Assembly (NCBI GenBank): GCA_006538405.1
Contig: BJKQ01000008.1
Span: 1,240,001-1,304,000, forward strand
Reading direction: 5' to 3'
DNA from: Hansfordia pulvinata
Lineage: Eukaryota; Ascomycota; Sordariomycetes; Xylariales
Length of the DNA: 64,000 nt
Shown here: positions 19,839-33,263 of the stretch, piece by piece
Layout of the letters: every line of letters starts with the position of its first letter
Position numbering within the stretch: position 1 is the first letter of the stretch
Translations under genes and position numbers: made by a program
Notes under the pieces: model-generated
Database searches by the model: none
What the model was told of the DNA's origin: nothing
The model's input: the letters and a program-made list of their open reading frames with translations, nothing else

Positions 19839-22800
19839 TCAACCCGAGGATTTGGCCTGGCCACCCCAGGTTTGCCTCCGGTCTGTGTCCCTATCCAGGG
19901 ACCTCGGCTCGCCATCTTCATCATCATTATCCTCGGTTTGAATGCTGCGAGCATCACTGCTTTCTCGTAGGCGACTTGTCAGTGCGTTGATCTTGCCGCG
20001 AAGACCCCCCTGTCCGCCCGACTTGCGACGGCTCTCCTTAATTGTGTCGTCGCCTTGGATGCTGCCCGCGGTACCAGGGCGGGGCAGACTCAGCCTGTTG
20101 CTTGTTCCAGTGCTCAGCTTGTTGTTGGTACTTTGTCGCGATGCGGGCCGGCTATTGGCAGTCTCGATGCCGAGTCCCGTCGTCTGGGTGCGGTCGACTG
20201 GCGTTGGCGGTGTCATCTGAAGGAAGCCGGGAACGGGTGGCCGATAAGACCTTGAAGAAGCAGCACTGGAGCTGCGGCTATCGGAACGATGCATGGGCGC
20301 GGGAATGCCGCTGCTCTGCGATCCGCCGTGGAGACTTCTTGGGGGCGAGCGTGAAAAGTCGACCGGACTATGGCCGAAGACACTTGACGAATCATCGCTA
20401 TTGTCGCCACTGTTGGAGACGTTCGGCGTGGACAAGAGAACACTGCTGGTTGCCAATTCGCGCAACTTGTTCTGTTGCGCCGTGTTGGGTCGGTGCTTGC
20501 TGAACTTATTGCCGATGATGGCACCAGAATGCGAGATCAGCGCCCTGATCGTGTGAGACTTGAGGCCCTGAATGAGATCCAAATTGGACCACGTCTTGTT
20601 GCGGTACTCGATGGTGGGCAGCTTGAAGACAAAGTCATGCACGTCTTCCCAGTTGCGATCGCCCTTGCCCTTGTAGCTTAGGCAGAGAACCACCGACGGC
20701 ATGACAATCTGAACGAAAGTCATGTACTCCGAAGCACGGTTCATCATCTTGGTCAAATCGTCTGACGGCTGGTCCTCCTCAGAATTGCCCTTCTTGCCCA
20801 TCATGTTGAACCGGGACCTCTTCGCATCGCTGTTGTTCGAGGCGGTCGTGGCGGACCGAATGATACCGGGCTTGGGCTGTCCCGCCGAACGGAGAGACTC
20901 GTATGATGGCTTCTTGCCAGCGGTCTTGGAAGTGAACAGTTTGAAAACATGATTGTCGCCAGCACTCGTGCTGGCAGGCTTGGGCTTTTGTAGTGACCCA
21001 TCGCTTGTGAGCATGTCGGAAGTCAGAGTGGGACGAAGCCGAAGCTCAAGCGAGCCAGCGCGCGTGGTGAAAGCTGACTCCTTCTCAGATGCAGCTCCGC
21101 TGACACCCATATTGAGCCTGCTGGAACTGACTGACTTGGAGTCATCGACAATGTCATCCTCGGTATCGCCCGACCAATTCTGGCTTGTGTAAGATGTGTC
21201 GTAGTCGTCGCCGTCAGTGCCATTGCCATTGTCCTCCTTGACGCTGGGGAAGATGTATTCCATGATCTTCTTTCCAACCTCACGTTCCAATTGAATCTTC
21301 ATGGGGAAGAGCTCGACCCGGAATTGGTCCATCACAGGAATGCCGGCAACAGCCTCCAACATGTGCCAGTACACGTTGATCATCTCTGACTTGTTGAGGT
21401 CGGCAATGACTTTCTCGTCCTCAAAGTAGGGAGCGACCATCTCGGGGTAGATAGCATCCGGCAGAAGGTTCAGGCCCAACACTTTGCCGACCTGCATCAA
21501 GTTGCGGTGAGAACCGTCCGAGTTGTCTGTCCTGATGTACTGTGTGTCCTTGAGCTGAAGCTCGACCAGAGGTTCATTGTTATCGCGCACAAGGTGCCAC
21601 ACGATCTCCCGAGCTTGGATGGTCCACTTGAGCAGGGCGTTGCTTTGTGAGGTGTCGTATTTCCGCTGCGACGTGGTGATAGCTTTCATCATGAAGAACA
21701 GCTCGTCTTCACAGGCAGCAAGGTCACGTTCCAGCAGTAGCCTGTCTTCCCATCCCTTTCTGTCCAAATACTTGGACTGGATCTGGAAATGGGCCTTGAT
21801 TTCTTCCAGTTGGCGGATGCGGTCCTGCAGCTTGGTGACCATCTCGGGCGTGCCGCGAAGGTCGCTGAAGTCGGACGCCAGCATGAGTCGCTCCAAACGC
21901 TCGCTTCTCGTCTTTTCAAGAGGCTCGCTGTACAGCAAGAGATCCAGAACAATGACATAGACGGCGTAGTACTGCGAGGAGTTGCAAAGAGCTCTGGCCT
22001 GGGGGAACTCTACTTGAAGGGAGTCGAGTTGATTATCAGTCGTCTCGGTCGACAGGTTGTTGGTGCTGTCAGAAGTGACCTCTGTGTTGTACTTCAGTCG
22101 CAGCGTGTTGTATTTGTCGTATCTCAACAGTGCCGATGTCTTCTGAACGACGCGTTTGAACCCGAAAGGATCAGACTGGAAATCATACATGACCTCCATG
22201 GGGACCCACGGAGGCCACGAAGATCCTGCAGGTGTACCGTAGTTGTTACCAGAATACATGGAAAGAAGCTGCCCGGAGAACCATTTTTGGTGTGTGACGA
22301 AGAACTGGGCACTGTCCATGCTGAGGAGAAATCGTCTTTGGACCAGGCCACTGACCATATCGGAAAGTCTTGCCTTATCCATGACCTCAACCACCTTGAG
22401 CTCCATTCCCTTTGCGGTGATCAGGACAACATGCTTCTTGTTCTTCTCGCTCTGGAGCTGGATCTGCGGTGCAATGAGACGCACGTGGTAGCTGCTTTGC
22501 GGATCAAAGCCTTCGGCCAGGCCGCCAGTGACGTCCTCCATGGCGTCGCGGTTGACAGGTCCATGGTCTTGCAGAAATTCTCGGATGGGATCTTCGATAT
22601 TCAGATCGGGCATGTCTTTGCCTTTCTTCTTGGACCCCTTCTTGGACTCGGCTTTCGATGCGGGCTTTGCAGTTCCAGCCTCCGGAGCAGCCGCGTTATT
22701 CGGTGACTTCGTGCTGTTCTTGGCTTTGTTCTGCTCTTCCACGATGTCCAGTATGAATTTGACCGCGGGACGAGAGAGATAGTAGACGAAGCCACGTCGC

Positions 22801-25800
22801 TGGCCCACCTGGTGAATGTAGCGGAGGATGATGTTTCGCAGCAGGTTGTTCCACTTCAGCTGCATGTTGTGGACAACGAACCTGTTCTTGAAGTCGCTTG
22901 CAAATTCGGCTCCTGATGGTATCTTGATGTCGCTCCCGCCGTCCTTGACCCGAGCGTCAGAGCCGTTGGGGCTTCCGTCATTTGTAGCTGGTTCCGAGCC
23001 TGGATGACTGTTGGGTGGTGACCGAATTGCCATCTGCTCCAGCATGCTCTCCATGAAGGTTTGTTTGTCTCGTAGAACATGTGTGTGCCGGCTCAGACTC
23101 TCAAACTCCGTTTTGACGTCGATGTCCTTGCCACTGGTGCGGATCAAACGCAACTCGGCATCGCCACAGTCACGAATGTTTGCTGAGATTTGACTGTCCA
23201 GCTGATCCAGGCGAGTCTTGATGAGATGCGACTGTACCCTGCGAGGGTCATCATCTTGGCTCATGATGCACATGTGGGTCGGTTCGTCGCCAAAGGGACT
23301 TGTGCGGTCCGGATCGCCGTCGATGGTGCCGCCGATATCAGTCTGCCTGAAGTAGGTGACTCTGGGGGCGAAACCAAGCGGCAGGATTTTCGTGTCGGGG
23401 TTCGGTTCGGATGGGAGAATCCAGTCAAGTTCCACGAAATCGTCCATGTCTATCCAGCTGTAATCCCGGTCTGGAATCGTGAAGTTGGAGAGATCGGTGG
23501 TGTCATCTTCGCCTTGCGCAATGAGAGTGGTGATAGAGTTCTTCTTAATAGCCTCCGTGGTGGTGCCATTGATACTGGCAGAGATAGCACGGACGTCAGC
23601 AGACACAAGATCCAGCTGTGCCGCATGGATTTTCATGCCTGTGGTCTTGGTAGTGGTTTTGCGGCCATTATCCCTAGTGTTGAACTGCTCGCGGCGTTGG
23701 TGAATATCCAGCATGAAGCTGTCAAATCTGACCTTGATGCCAGTCGCTGAGACAGAATTCTCAGAGTAGTCCTCTGCATCTTTGTGCTTATAGATATGGC
23801 TTAGGAACAAGGGGGCCAGAAGCAGATTGTACTTGATTGTGCCAAGGTGCCTGCCAAACTTCTTGCTGTTTCGCTCTCTTCCAGGCCAGAGGGCACCTTG
23901 TCGAATGGGCAAGGACATGGGCCCGCTGAAAAGAGACCACCAGGCAAAGAAGTGTGTGAAGAACCTCGGGGTCAGGTGGATTGTGTTGTAGCTCTTTGAG
24001 GACATGGGGTTGGCAGAGGCCCAGTCTCGATCAAGAGGAGCTTTGATGGCGATGGAGAGATGGATGTGTTGGCTTCTGAAGCCTCGGAAAGCATCGTACA
24101 CGGGGCCGTCTCCGGCTTGTTTGAGAGCTTCCTCGCTCTTCAGGACAACATCGTAGTGAGGCCTGAAGTCGAACTTGCGCTCGCCGTTTTCAATGCCGCG
24201 CTCAAACACGAGGCCGGCCATCCACTGGACGTTGCCCGACAGCTTCATCACCACCTTCTTGAACTGAGCGCCGGCTTTGAAGCTGCTCTCGCTCACCATA
24301 CTCTCATTCTCATCGACGCGCCGCTCCGACTCTCTGACTGTTTGGCTGTAGTCAGGTACGGCGAGGACGTATTCACCGCTGTCAACTATCATGAATCGTT
24401 TGGGGTCATCGTCGGTGTGAAGGTTCCACCTGACGTTATTTCGCCAACACATCAGGAATCCTGCGCCATTGCCCGTCACGAAGTAAGGGTCTCTGTTGCC
24501 TTTGAGGGCGAGATGGACATCGCCGTCGCCCTTCCAGGCCACGCGGACCCGCGAATGGAAGTTCAGTCTGATCTTGTCCCAGAAGCCAACGCGTTCGGAG
24601 GGGTCCATCTGCGGTTTGGTGAACGACTCGATCACCATCATCATGTCTTGGATGGCTGGCTGGAACGAAGGCGCCCAGGTGATCCTCGTTGGGTACGCCG
24701 TATTGATATCGACCGAGATGTCCGAGTATGACTTGACAGGCCCGCCAGTACGACGCACGTCGATCGCAAAGCCCCCCTTGGCATGTTCGTGTCAAGCTCA
24801 TTCTTGGGTGTAATTTGGACAGGCATCTTGCGAATCGAACAGCTTCCGCGATACTCCTCAGCAATGACAAAATCCGTCTTGAGTGAAAGGGCCGCCAGTT
24901 TCGCGGACTGGCCCGGCTTGAGACCCGGCACATGAAGAAGGGGAAGAGGGTAGTCACGCAAGTTGACCTTGGCCTCGCTGAGATTGATCTGGACGTTCAT
25001 GGGAATGAGGAGCGAGTATTTCATGTCTTTAGGCATCCCCTTGCCAACCTTGTGCAGAAAATCCGGCAATTGATGCATCGGGAAAGAGGGCTTGTCGAGC
25101 TGCACATGAAGATCGGTGATGATGGCGCCCATGAGCGCCGGGCGCTCGGGTATCTCGAGAATCTTCTCGTCCTCCTCAATCTCATCCGGAAGCAGCTCGT
25201 GGCCAAAGAATGTCGCGCGCAATTCTCTCATGCCGTTCTTGGCCATGAGGTAATGGCGGTCGATGCGTTTCCGCCAGCTCTGTGCATTATGCTCGTGGAG
25301 CTTCTGCTTGGCCTCTTGGATGGTCAAGCGGGCACTACCACTCATAGCCGGCACGCTATCCGGGTCGTAACGTGGAGCTCTTCCGCGGGGTCCTTCGCTC
25401 ACGGACCGGGTGTTGCGACTGTGTTGCGCGCGTTCGTCGACACTGCCATTGCGGCCAGCTGAGGCGTGTGAACTGGGCCCCCGTCCCCGAGCCATGGCAG
25501 ATCGGTTTCGCAGACGACCATCTTTCCTAGCCTCTTGCTCGTGGAGTTTCTTGACCTTAACCCTGTACGCCTCTTCGCGCGCAAGACGCTGCATCTGTTC
25601 AACACGCCCAGCCCGGTAGATCATGCCCAACTTCCACTCGAATGCGCCGTCTTCAAGCTCGAACATGAGGGTCCTCGTGCGCAGAGAAACCTTGGGAACA
25701 TTCTTGGGGCCTTCCGGCTTCTTGTCGAGAATGTATTCGTTGGTACCAGTCCGGAAACGGTGGTGCAGCTGCTCCGTGGCCTTGATAACGTTGATAATGT

Positions 25801-28800
25801 TGTCGGAAATTTTGTGGATAATGAGCTCATGGGGCACGGCGAGCCTCACAGCATCAGTCACAACATCAAACATTTTCTCGTCCTGGACAACGCCACTTGA
25901 GGCCTTCCGACGGTGCTCACGGTAGTCCAGACGGATCGTCTTGATCGTCGCAACCCTTGCCCATACATTTCGCATTCGAGGTGCTTCAGCGTAAAACCGC
26001 AGCAACCTTGAATAGAAGAAAGGAGAAGAATAGCGATGCCGACCCGCCTCAATGTCGTGGATCTGCAGCATGATCAGGGGATCCTTGGGCATCTCCGCCT
26101 TGATTTGAATCAGGCCGGCCTTGATATCGACAGTAACAAGTTCCTTGGGAGAACGAGACATGGGGTCCATTTGCTCCGTTATTGGTGAGTCAGGGGAGAA
26201 CGAGGGCGGTGACAATCGTTCGGTAGCTGGAGTTGTTGGAGTGGACACTGTAGGGTCTGATTGTGACTCTCTCCGGCCTCCCATAAAGGCCTTTCGCAAA
26301 GTCCTCACAGCAACACCTATGCAGTAATGCCGGAAGAGTGAGTACTGCACCAGCAGGGTCCGCATGTGGGAATGGACATGCATCACAGGTCCGTGACCAT
26401 CGCTATGAGTGGACAAGGCAATCTCGAAGCGAGGCATCTGCACAAACGGGTCGAGCTGAAACTTCTCTTCCCCTTCCATCATGAATGCCTCGAGCCCTTG
26501 GAGGTGGATGGCCAACCTACGTCCATCACCGCCGCTCTGGTGGTGGTGGTGGTGCCTCCTGCGACTCGGCGGGGAGTTGACGGAGTTCAGAATTTCCGGG
26601 TCGGGCATGACAGCCCTACTGGCAGCTCTCCTTCGTGACGACGGTCGATGTTTCATGTGGTCCATCTTCTGAGCGCGGTATTCGGTCGACCAAGAGTCGA
26701 TCTGGAGCACCACGCCGCGGGGCTCTTTGGATAACTGGGATCGATGCCTGCCACTTCTGCGCTGAAGTCGTCCACCTGCACAGTAAAGTGAAGAAGCCAC
26801 GGCGGCAAAGCGCGCATGGCGTTGGATGGCTTCTGGGGTTTGGGTGACGCAGACAATTTGTCAGGCTCCAGGTCAAACTTGAGCTGGCGGATGATCTGAC
26901 GAATGCCATCTGTAATCTCATTGCGGGTCATACGGATGGCGAAAGTCTGCAGATGGCCGTTTGCTATCACATGCACGTCCGGGTTGGCAGATAGCTGCAA
27001 CTTGAGGTCGAAAGACTCGGTGTCAATGAGGTTGAACCTGTTTCCCTGGGTGGTTTGGTAGTAAAGATGGTGCGTCTGCAGCCGCATCGAGGAGGCCAAG
27101 GAATAGTGCAGGTTTTCCGTATCCGAGTGGAACGATTCAACGTCGAGAGATATCGAGGATATGGATGATATGATGAGATCGAAATCGTCGGGATCTTCCG
27201 TCTTCTGGACAGGCGGCAGGGCTATCCTGATGGCCGGCTGTTGCATCGAGAACTTGATGTTGGCCTTGGGAAGCAGGCGTGAGATGAGCATGTGTCTCTG
27301 TTGCATCTGCGCTTTTGGCGACTTGGGCTTGCGGCGCAGCATGGCCAGAAGAATGGGGATGTGTTTGGGGTCCAGATCCACGGAAGGCTCCGTAACCACG
27401 GCATTAGCAAAGAGGATATTGGCATTCCTTTCCTCCGGGCTGCCGGCACCCGAAAGCTCAACCGTCTTGGAGGGCAATGTCGTCTTCAGCGTCGTCGTGG
27501 CCATGGGGATGTAGAGGACCCTTTCCGGCTTGCCACTGCCATCGTCAAGCCCGACAGCGATTGACAACCCAACGGCCTGTGCTTCGTGGGCAATATCCTT
27601 GGAGGGGAAGTACATGCGATGAGCGGGTGATTTTGAGTCGAGCCGGTGCAAGTCGATGCCGACCTCCTTCATGGAAGCGTTCAGAAGGGTGGGTGACTTG
27701 GTGGAGCGGACACTGGTGACTTGCTTCGTGAGACTGACGAAGCTGACGGCGAACTGCACCTCCTTGATGCCGCGCAGAATCGAGGCGCCAAGTTCTTTGG
27801 AATCCGAAACGGCCTGTATGATGTCGTGGTCGGTGCTGCCAGGCTCATCGACCTCCTTGAGGACCTTCTCGGCCACAACCTCGAGAGATTCGGCTTCTTT
27901 GAAGGGCTCCGGCCCAGAAAACTGGCGCTTGAGCCTCTGGAGGCGAGCAGTGCAGCTTCTAACATCGTCGTATGGGATATGGACGCGACCAAGCTTTAGC
28001 GCTATGGCAGCGTCACGAAGCCCGTCGAGTTGGCTGTAGAGGAAACCGTGGATGTTTAGGGTGGCCGAGTCGAGAATCTCGCTCGATTCCCCGCCCTCGG
28101 CAGTGAAGAGTACACTGCGCACAGTGGCGATCCATTCAGCGGACTGCTTCTGGCGCTGCTTGTCGGCACCGGTTTGAAAGAAGAATCGCGCGCGATCTAC
28201 CATGCGGCGACGAGTATCGAGAGCAACGGTAAAGCTGCCAAGCTGTACTTTTCCGACGTCGACAACGTTGACGGTCGAGTCCGTCGCGACAACATCGACG
28301 AGGCGAATCCATTCAACATTACGGTGCAGGCGCTTGAGATCCTCCTTTATCTTCATGAGTTTCGTCCAGATTTGACTGCGGCTCTGCTTGGAGGGGTGGG
28401 CGCGGGTGCGGGGGCGCTGTAGAGGGGTGGTCGGCCGGTCGTTGGCAAGAGACTTTGGTCCGGATTTGTCGGGATGGCCTTGAGCGTCATCGGCGCTTTC
28501 GGGACGGCTGTTCTTCTGGCCCTCGAGTTCGGCGAGGTCGACGGTGACGTGGAGCTCGCTGATGACGATGCTGATCCAGGTGGGCTGCGAAAATGTCGGG
28601 CGGTGGAGGTGCAGTCCGAGACCGCGGATCTTGAGGGCGATGCCATCTTTGGGTGTGTATGCCAGGCGGCGCAGGGAGAAGTAGCCGATGCGCTGGATGG
28701 AAACGCCGGTCAAGATGCGCAAGGCAGCGAAGAAGACAAAGGTGGACAGGTATGCGAGGACGATGATGCCGAAGACGAAGGTCGGATCGAAGAGGGCCAT
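19839..28800 (-). CDS. FMP27: FMP27/BLTP2-type bridge-like lipid-transfer protein, two apparent frameshifts
   Basis: Three consecutive long frames together match one FMP27/Hobbit/KIAA0100-type protein of about 2,987 residues with no intron. These rod-like proteins sit at ER-plasma membrane contacts and carry lipids. The N-terminus has one membrane anchor (VFGIIVLAYLSTFVFFAALR). The motif GFWDK, which names the Fmp27 GFWDK domain, is near residue 1406. The motif WPPW, naming the WPPW domain, is near residue 2194. The C-terminal 250 residues are Ser-rich and look disordered. Conserved sequence changes frame at 26737-26739 (GGG on + strand) and at 24772-24777 (six C on + strand). Each needs one extra base to continue, and no GT..AG intron fits. 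Sequence error or real mutation are both possible; the long intact frames favour error. Confidence 0.88.
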
Positions 28801-31800
28801 GGTGGTGGCGGCGGCGGCGGCCTGCCCTTGGTCAGAGCTGACCAGGCCTTAGGCAAGGCACGTGCCGCGTAGCAAGCTATCGTAGCGAAGGGTCAGTGAA
28901 TGCGCCAAGCAAGGCATGGCGGCATCGGGCAGAGAGATGGACGCAGCGATGAGGGATGGAACACAGGGGGGGGTGCAGCGGGAGCTTCAGGGCTGGCGAG
29001 GAGATACGGAGTGAAGGGGAAGAGGCGCGGGTGGGCGGCTTACAAGAGATGGTGCGAGACTGCTCTGGCCGGCATCATCTGGCGCGGTGCGAGGAAAGCG
29101 TGGTGGTGAAGGTGAAGGTGAAGGTGGTAGTAGTGTTGGTGGCGTGGTGTTGCGTAGGGCGAGTCGTGTGGATCGGGATGGGACCGCGTTGTCGGCGGGT
29201 GCGCTGAGCGTGGGTGATTCCGAAAGCAGCCAGACCATTAATCAAGCAGCCAATCGCCCTTTGAAGCCACGTCCCTTGTCTTGCGTCACTTGCTGCCAGC
29301 GCTGCTTGTTCGGATCGCAACCGAGGCGTTCGCGACGGGACCACGAGCAAAGAAATGGCGCTCACGTTGAGTTGAGATGGCCGACCGTCTTTGGCTGCCT
29401 CCCGTCCGCCTGGTCGACTGCGTCTCGGTGTCGATTGCGAAGAAAGGTCGAGCTTTCGGCAGAGGTCCACAAATGCCAATGGCGCGCGGAAGGTCCGGGG
29501 ATTTTAAGTTAGCTGGTACGAGTATTTAACTGCTCCGAAGAGAAAGCGGAAGAGCGCCCGCGTTCACCAAAGAGCGTCAGACTGGCTGGGCAGCGCAGAA
29601 GCCAGGGCTGACAATGATGGGAATATGTCTCTCGCACACAGGGGAAAAAAGATCGAGCCCGTGTGCCCGTGTAACATCAATTGGGGGCTCGCTATGGTGG
29701 CCAAGCTGAATGGCGGCGGCAGCTAAGAGGGGGCGAGGTCGAGGTTGCAGCCAAATGTCTCGACAGTCCCGCCAATAACCAAGCCTTGACGGAGACGTGC
29801 ATCACTGGCTTAAGCTGGTAGCTAAAAGCTGCCGCGACGGCGGCTTGCCTAGGTGCTTTTCAGCTGCGGCGCACTGGAGGTGCTGGCGTCACCGGTGACC
29901 TCAGGAGGTAAGCTGTAGATGCCTATTTAAGGTACTTAAGTATACCGGATATTAGGCCCACGGTAATAGCTACTTTCCTTATTTCATGGGTATCTTAAAG
30001 GTACCTCCACGCATGCTCGATCAATGGAATTTAAAGGTAAGGCAGTACAGGCAGGTACCTGTCGCGTGCCATCGTGTGCTATTTCGGCTCCGATCGTGCC
30101 TGCCAGTTCGCGAGAACCACATATCCACTATGTACGAGTAGGCAGGCAGGTCCGCTTACATGCAATACAAGTAAGATGCAGATATTGCAGCTCATGCTGC
30201 TTTCAAGATTACATACTTGAGGTAGATACATGTAGGTGTGGGCATGGATTGATTGATTGGTAACCAGTCTCATGGCACACATCGACTCATATTCTGGAAC
30301 ACATGATCGTCATACCTACTTCTTTCTCTGCCTTAAATACCTAATCACCACTGAACACCTCCAAGGCAGAAATCATAAAGCCAGCTACGACACAGCAAAC
30401 CAACACTCAGCATCGGGGAGTTTCAGTGGATGCACGTCATTTTGCAGCTGGGGCGGGTCGACAACCCGACTGGACCGGTCAGGCGGGCTCGATCAGCGCT
30501 GCTCTGCTCTGTCGCGGCAAATGAAGAGCCCCTTACCGGAAGCTCAGTGGACTCCCTCCCTCAAGCTTCTTCTTCGATTGAGATTAGGAGCTAATAATAA
30601 CATGGGAGGATAATAACTGCGGGTAATTATACTCGTCGCCGAGGAAATCTCCACACGACGCATCGCCCACGCCTTCCGATTGCACGGATACTCGTATTGT
30701 GTCTGCCATTGATTCGGCCAAGCCAAGCCAATGGACTGGTCCGTTGGCCCCGCCGATACCTCGCAGCATACACGTATGAATCAGACGGGCAGATGGAACA
30801 CTTCGCATGGCAACTCGAGCTACCTCAACAGGCAGTGTTGATTACAACCACACACGTCAACCGCAGCAGGCATGCGACGTTGCCAGCAGTTCTCGTCGCG
30901 GCTCCCCATCCATCCACAGCAGAGAGCTTGCGTTAGCGCCATCTGCCGCATCCCCGCCAACGTTCGCCAGGTGCAGATGCTCCGACCACATGCAGGGAGC
31001 ACACCTGCAAGCCCCATGCCTGCTTTGCTGGAAACAGCGGGATCGATATCTGCGGGGACACATGGGAGGGAGAGGGGGAAGCATCGGTGTGTACGAGTAA
31101 TCAGCAGAAGGCTGAGCGCTCGCTCATGGCGCACTCTGGGCTTTGCCCTGTACGCACCAGCGGGACGGAGAGAGAGAAAGAAGAGACCACATCCGTTCTC
31201 GCCTCTTCTACCATGGCCAAGTGCGAAAGATCAAATAAACACATGTCGCGGAGCCCGTCGCGACCGCCAGGGCCCCCAGGCTTGTCGGGTGATGCGACTT
31301 GGCGCGCATTGGGGCATGATGGTCACTCATCAGCTCATTTTTCCCCATCAAAAGAGACCATGGATGTACAGGGTCTTTCTTGTTCTCTCGGGCCCATTGC
31401 GGATACCAGTCTTACCATTGCCCCTCCCGCCGCCCAATGCCAGGGCAGGAGTCCAGCACAGGGATAGCCCATGTTCTCGAGGTGTCTCCTCCGCGGTCGC
31501 ATGCGGCCTCGGCCGTGGCAACCCGCACGGAGCCCCCTCCCCGTCGTACTGCTGCCTGTCCCAGCGGCGCCAATGTCGCGATTTTCACGTGAGAGGCTTC
31601 GTTACTCGTTACTTCGCCTGCTTAGCCCTCTCTCTCCCCGATGCAATTGCTGGGTGGCCGTTGGCTGAGTAGGCGAGTGCAAAAGGCAGTGAAACTCGGC
31701 CCATGATCACAAGGTGAGTGGTTGTTTTCAAGAATTTACATAAAATGTATTGGTGCTGATTCAAAGTAAATAATCAAATCTTCGCAGGCTAACTACCTCC

Positions 31801-32369
31801 GTCTTTACTAAATGCCCCGATAAAAGGTGCTTTCTCCCTTCCGTGTAAAGTATGGTGATGCCCTCGAAGAATTCTTATATCTTGCCGAGAAGACTTGAAG
31901 AAGAAGAGGTGAGTTCCTTCTGCAAATCTTTATCACCGAATCTGGGCCTTCCATGCCGTCCGTAATCGCGTTATTTGTACAAGCCATATGTAAAAACGCT
32001 TTGTGCCGTTCAGAGACACACACTCCCGGGGTCGGGGGGTCGCTCCAGATTGAACAAGTAGTAAAAAAGTTACCAAATATTTTCCTTTTGGTAGTGCAGG
32101 TTGAGTGGGTAGGAAGGGTCTGGTCGTCGAGATGGTGTGACGATGAAGATGGTGGGGTGGTTTGGTAATGGACAGGCCCACGCCCCTTGCTCTGGAGCGT
32201 GACCCTGGACGAAAGATACGGCTACCCTTTAGCCTTATAAAAATATACAACCGACAACACACTGAATGGTTGCGGACGAGACGCGGAGTAAGCCTGCTCG
32301 CTGAGAAGTGCTGCTTCGGTCTCCGCTTGCTTTCCCTTGCGGTATTCGATTTCTTCTTCATCTGCTTCA
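28801..32369. other. Gene-poor intergenic stretch, 3.6 kb
   Basis: Holds the FMP27-like promoter (28801-29500, rich in GGT/GAAGGT triplets) and the 3' flank of the secreted protein gene. The TACTCGTA element occurs at 29517-29524, 30133-30140, 30689-30696 and 31092-31099, and TACATGTA at 30227-30234. The longest frame (30872-31672, +) has biased composition and no family features. Confidence 0.55.
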
Positions 32370-33263
32370 TTACGCATCTGGGCCCGTGGCTTGCTGGACC
32401 GTGGGCGTGCTGGTGTCCGACGACGAGCCGCTCGTCTTGGTGGCGCCGCCCTGGTGCGTCGTCGAGGGCGTGTCGGCCTGCGTCAGGGCCGGGTTGATGC
32501 CGAGGTTGCCAAAGGTCGCGCCCGGGTCGCTGGTGGTGGTGGCGCTGCTGGCGCTGCCGGTGCTGGAGCCCGCGTCGGTGTTGATGGTCATCCAGGTCGC
32601 GGGGTCGAACGTGGACATGGCACACGTCGCGCAGCCGCCGCAGCCGGCCTTGTAATGGACCGTCGCCGTACACTGTGTCATCTCTGGTCAGCACCGCTTG
32701 GGGGGGCATGTCTGCAGACACGACGCGACACCACGCCGGGACAGGGGCGGCAAAACTCACGCTGGAAATCTCCGTCCACGCCGTCGGGGGCCCCGTGTGC
32801 TCGCCGTCGCTGCAGGTCCGCTTGGGCTTCATGCACGCAAAGCGCTTGGCGCACACCACCATCGCCATCCGCGGGGCGGTGGTCGTCTCAAGCCAGTCAC
32901 AGTGCTTGTTGCCGTTGCCATTACCGTTGGGGGGGCCGAGGAAGCTCTCGTCGTTCGAGGGCGGGTTGGTGATCTGGGGCCCCGTCGTCCACGACGACGT
33001 CGTGGTCGGCTCCATGGTGAATGTTGACAGCATGATGGTGGACATGGGGCCCGTCATCACCTGTGTCTCCGTCTGGCCGCCGATGGGGATGTTGATCCCC
33101 AGTCTCTTGAGGAGAGAACCCTGGGCGCTGTGCCGGTGTTAGTCAAATCCCATTGTGACCGCGGAACCCTGCCCTCTGCTCGCCCTTGCGGGCACATCAG
33201 GTCCCTGGCTTACCTTTGGCTGAGGACCATGGCGGCCAATACAGTGGAAGTGAACTGCTTCAT
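32370..33263 (-). CDS. Small secreted protein with eight cysteines and a Ser/Thr-rich tail
   Basis: Three exons on the minus strand: 33263-33214, 33127-32761, 32672-32370. Introns are 86 nt (branch GACTAAC, acceptor CACAG) and 88 nt (branch GCTGAC). The joined product is 239 residues. The first exon encodes a signal peptide, MKQFTSTVLAAMVLSQSAQG, so the protein is probably secreted. Thr-rich and Pro/Asn-rich stretches follow, then a cysteine core with CDW, VVCAKRFAC, RTC and SSCTATVHYKAGCGGCATC (eight cysteines in all). The last 70 residues are Ser/Thr/Gly rich, suited to O-glycosylation; no GPI signal is evident. No family was recognised. It may be a wall-associated or effector-type protein. 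Confidence 0.75.

Noticed and set aside
26730..26745. Programmed -1 ribosomal frameshifting in FMP27
   Set aside because: The site is not a slippery heptamer that would allow tRNA re-pairing, and the second site behaves the same way; an indel is simpler.
24641..26800. Treating the three FMP27 frames as separate genes or as spliced exons
   Set aside because: Conserved family sequence crosses both joints without a gap, and no intron with donor, branch and acceptor fits.
30872..31672. 266-residue plus-strand frame as a gene
   Set aside because: Arg/Cys/Pro/Ser-biased composition, no start context, no conserved motif.
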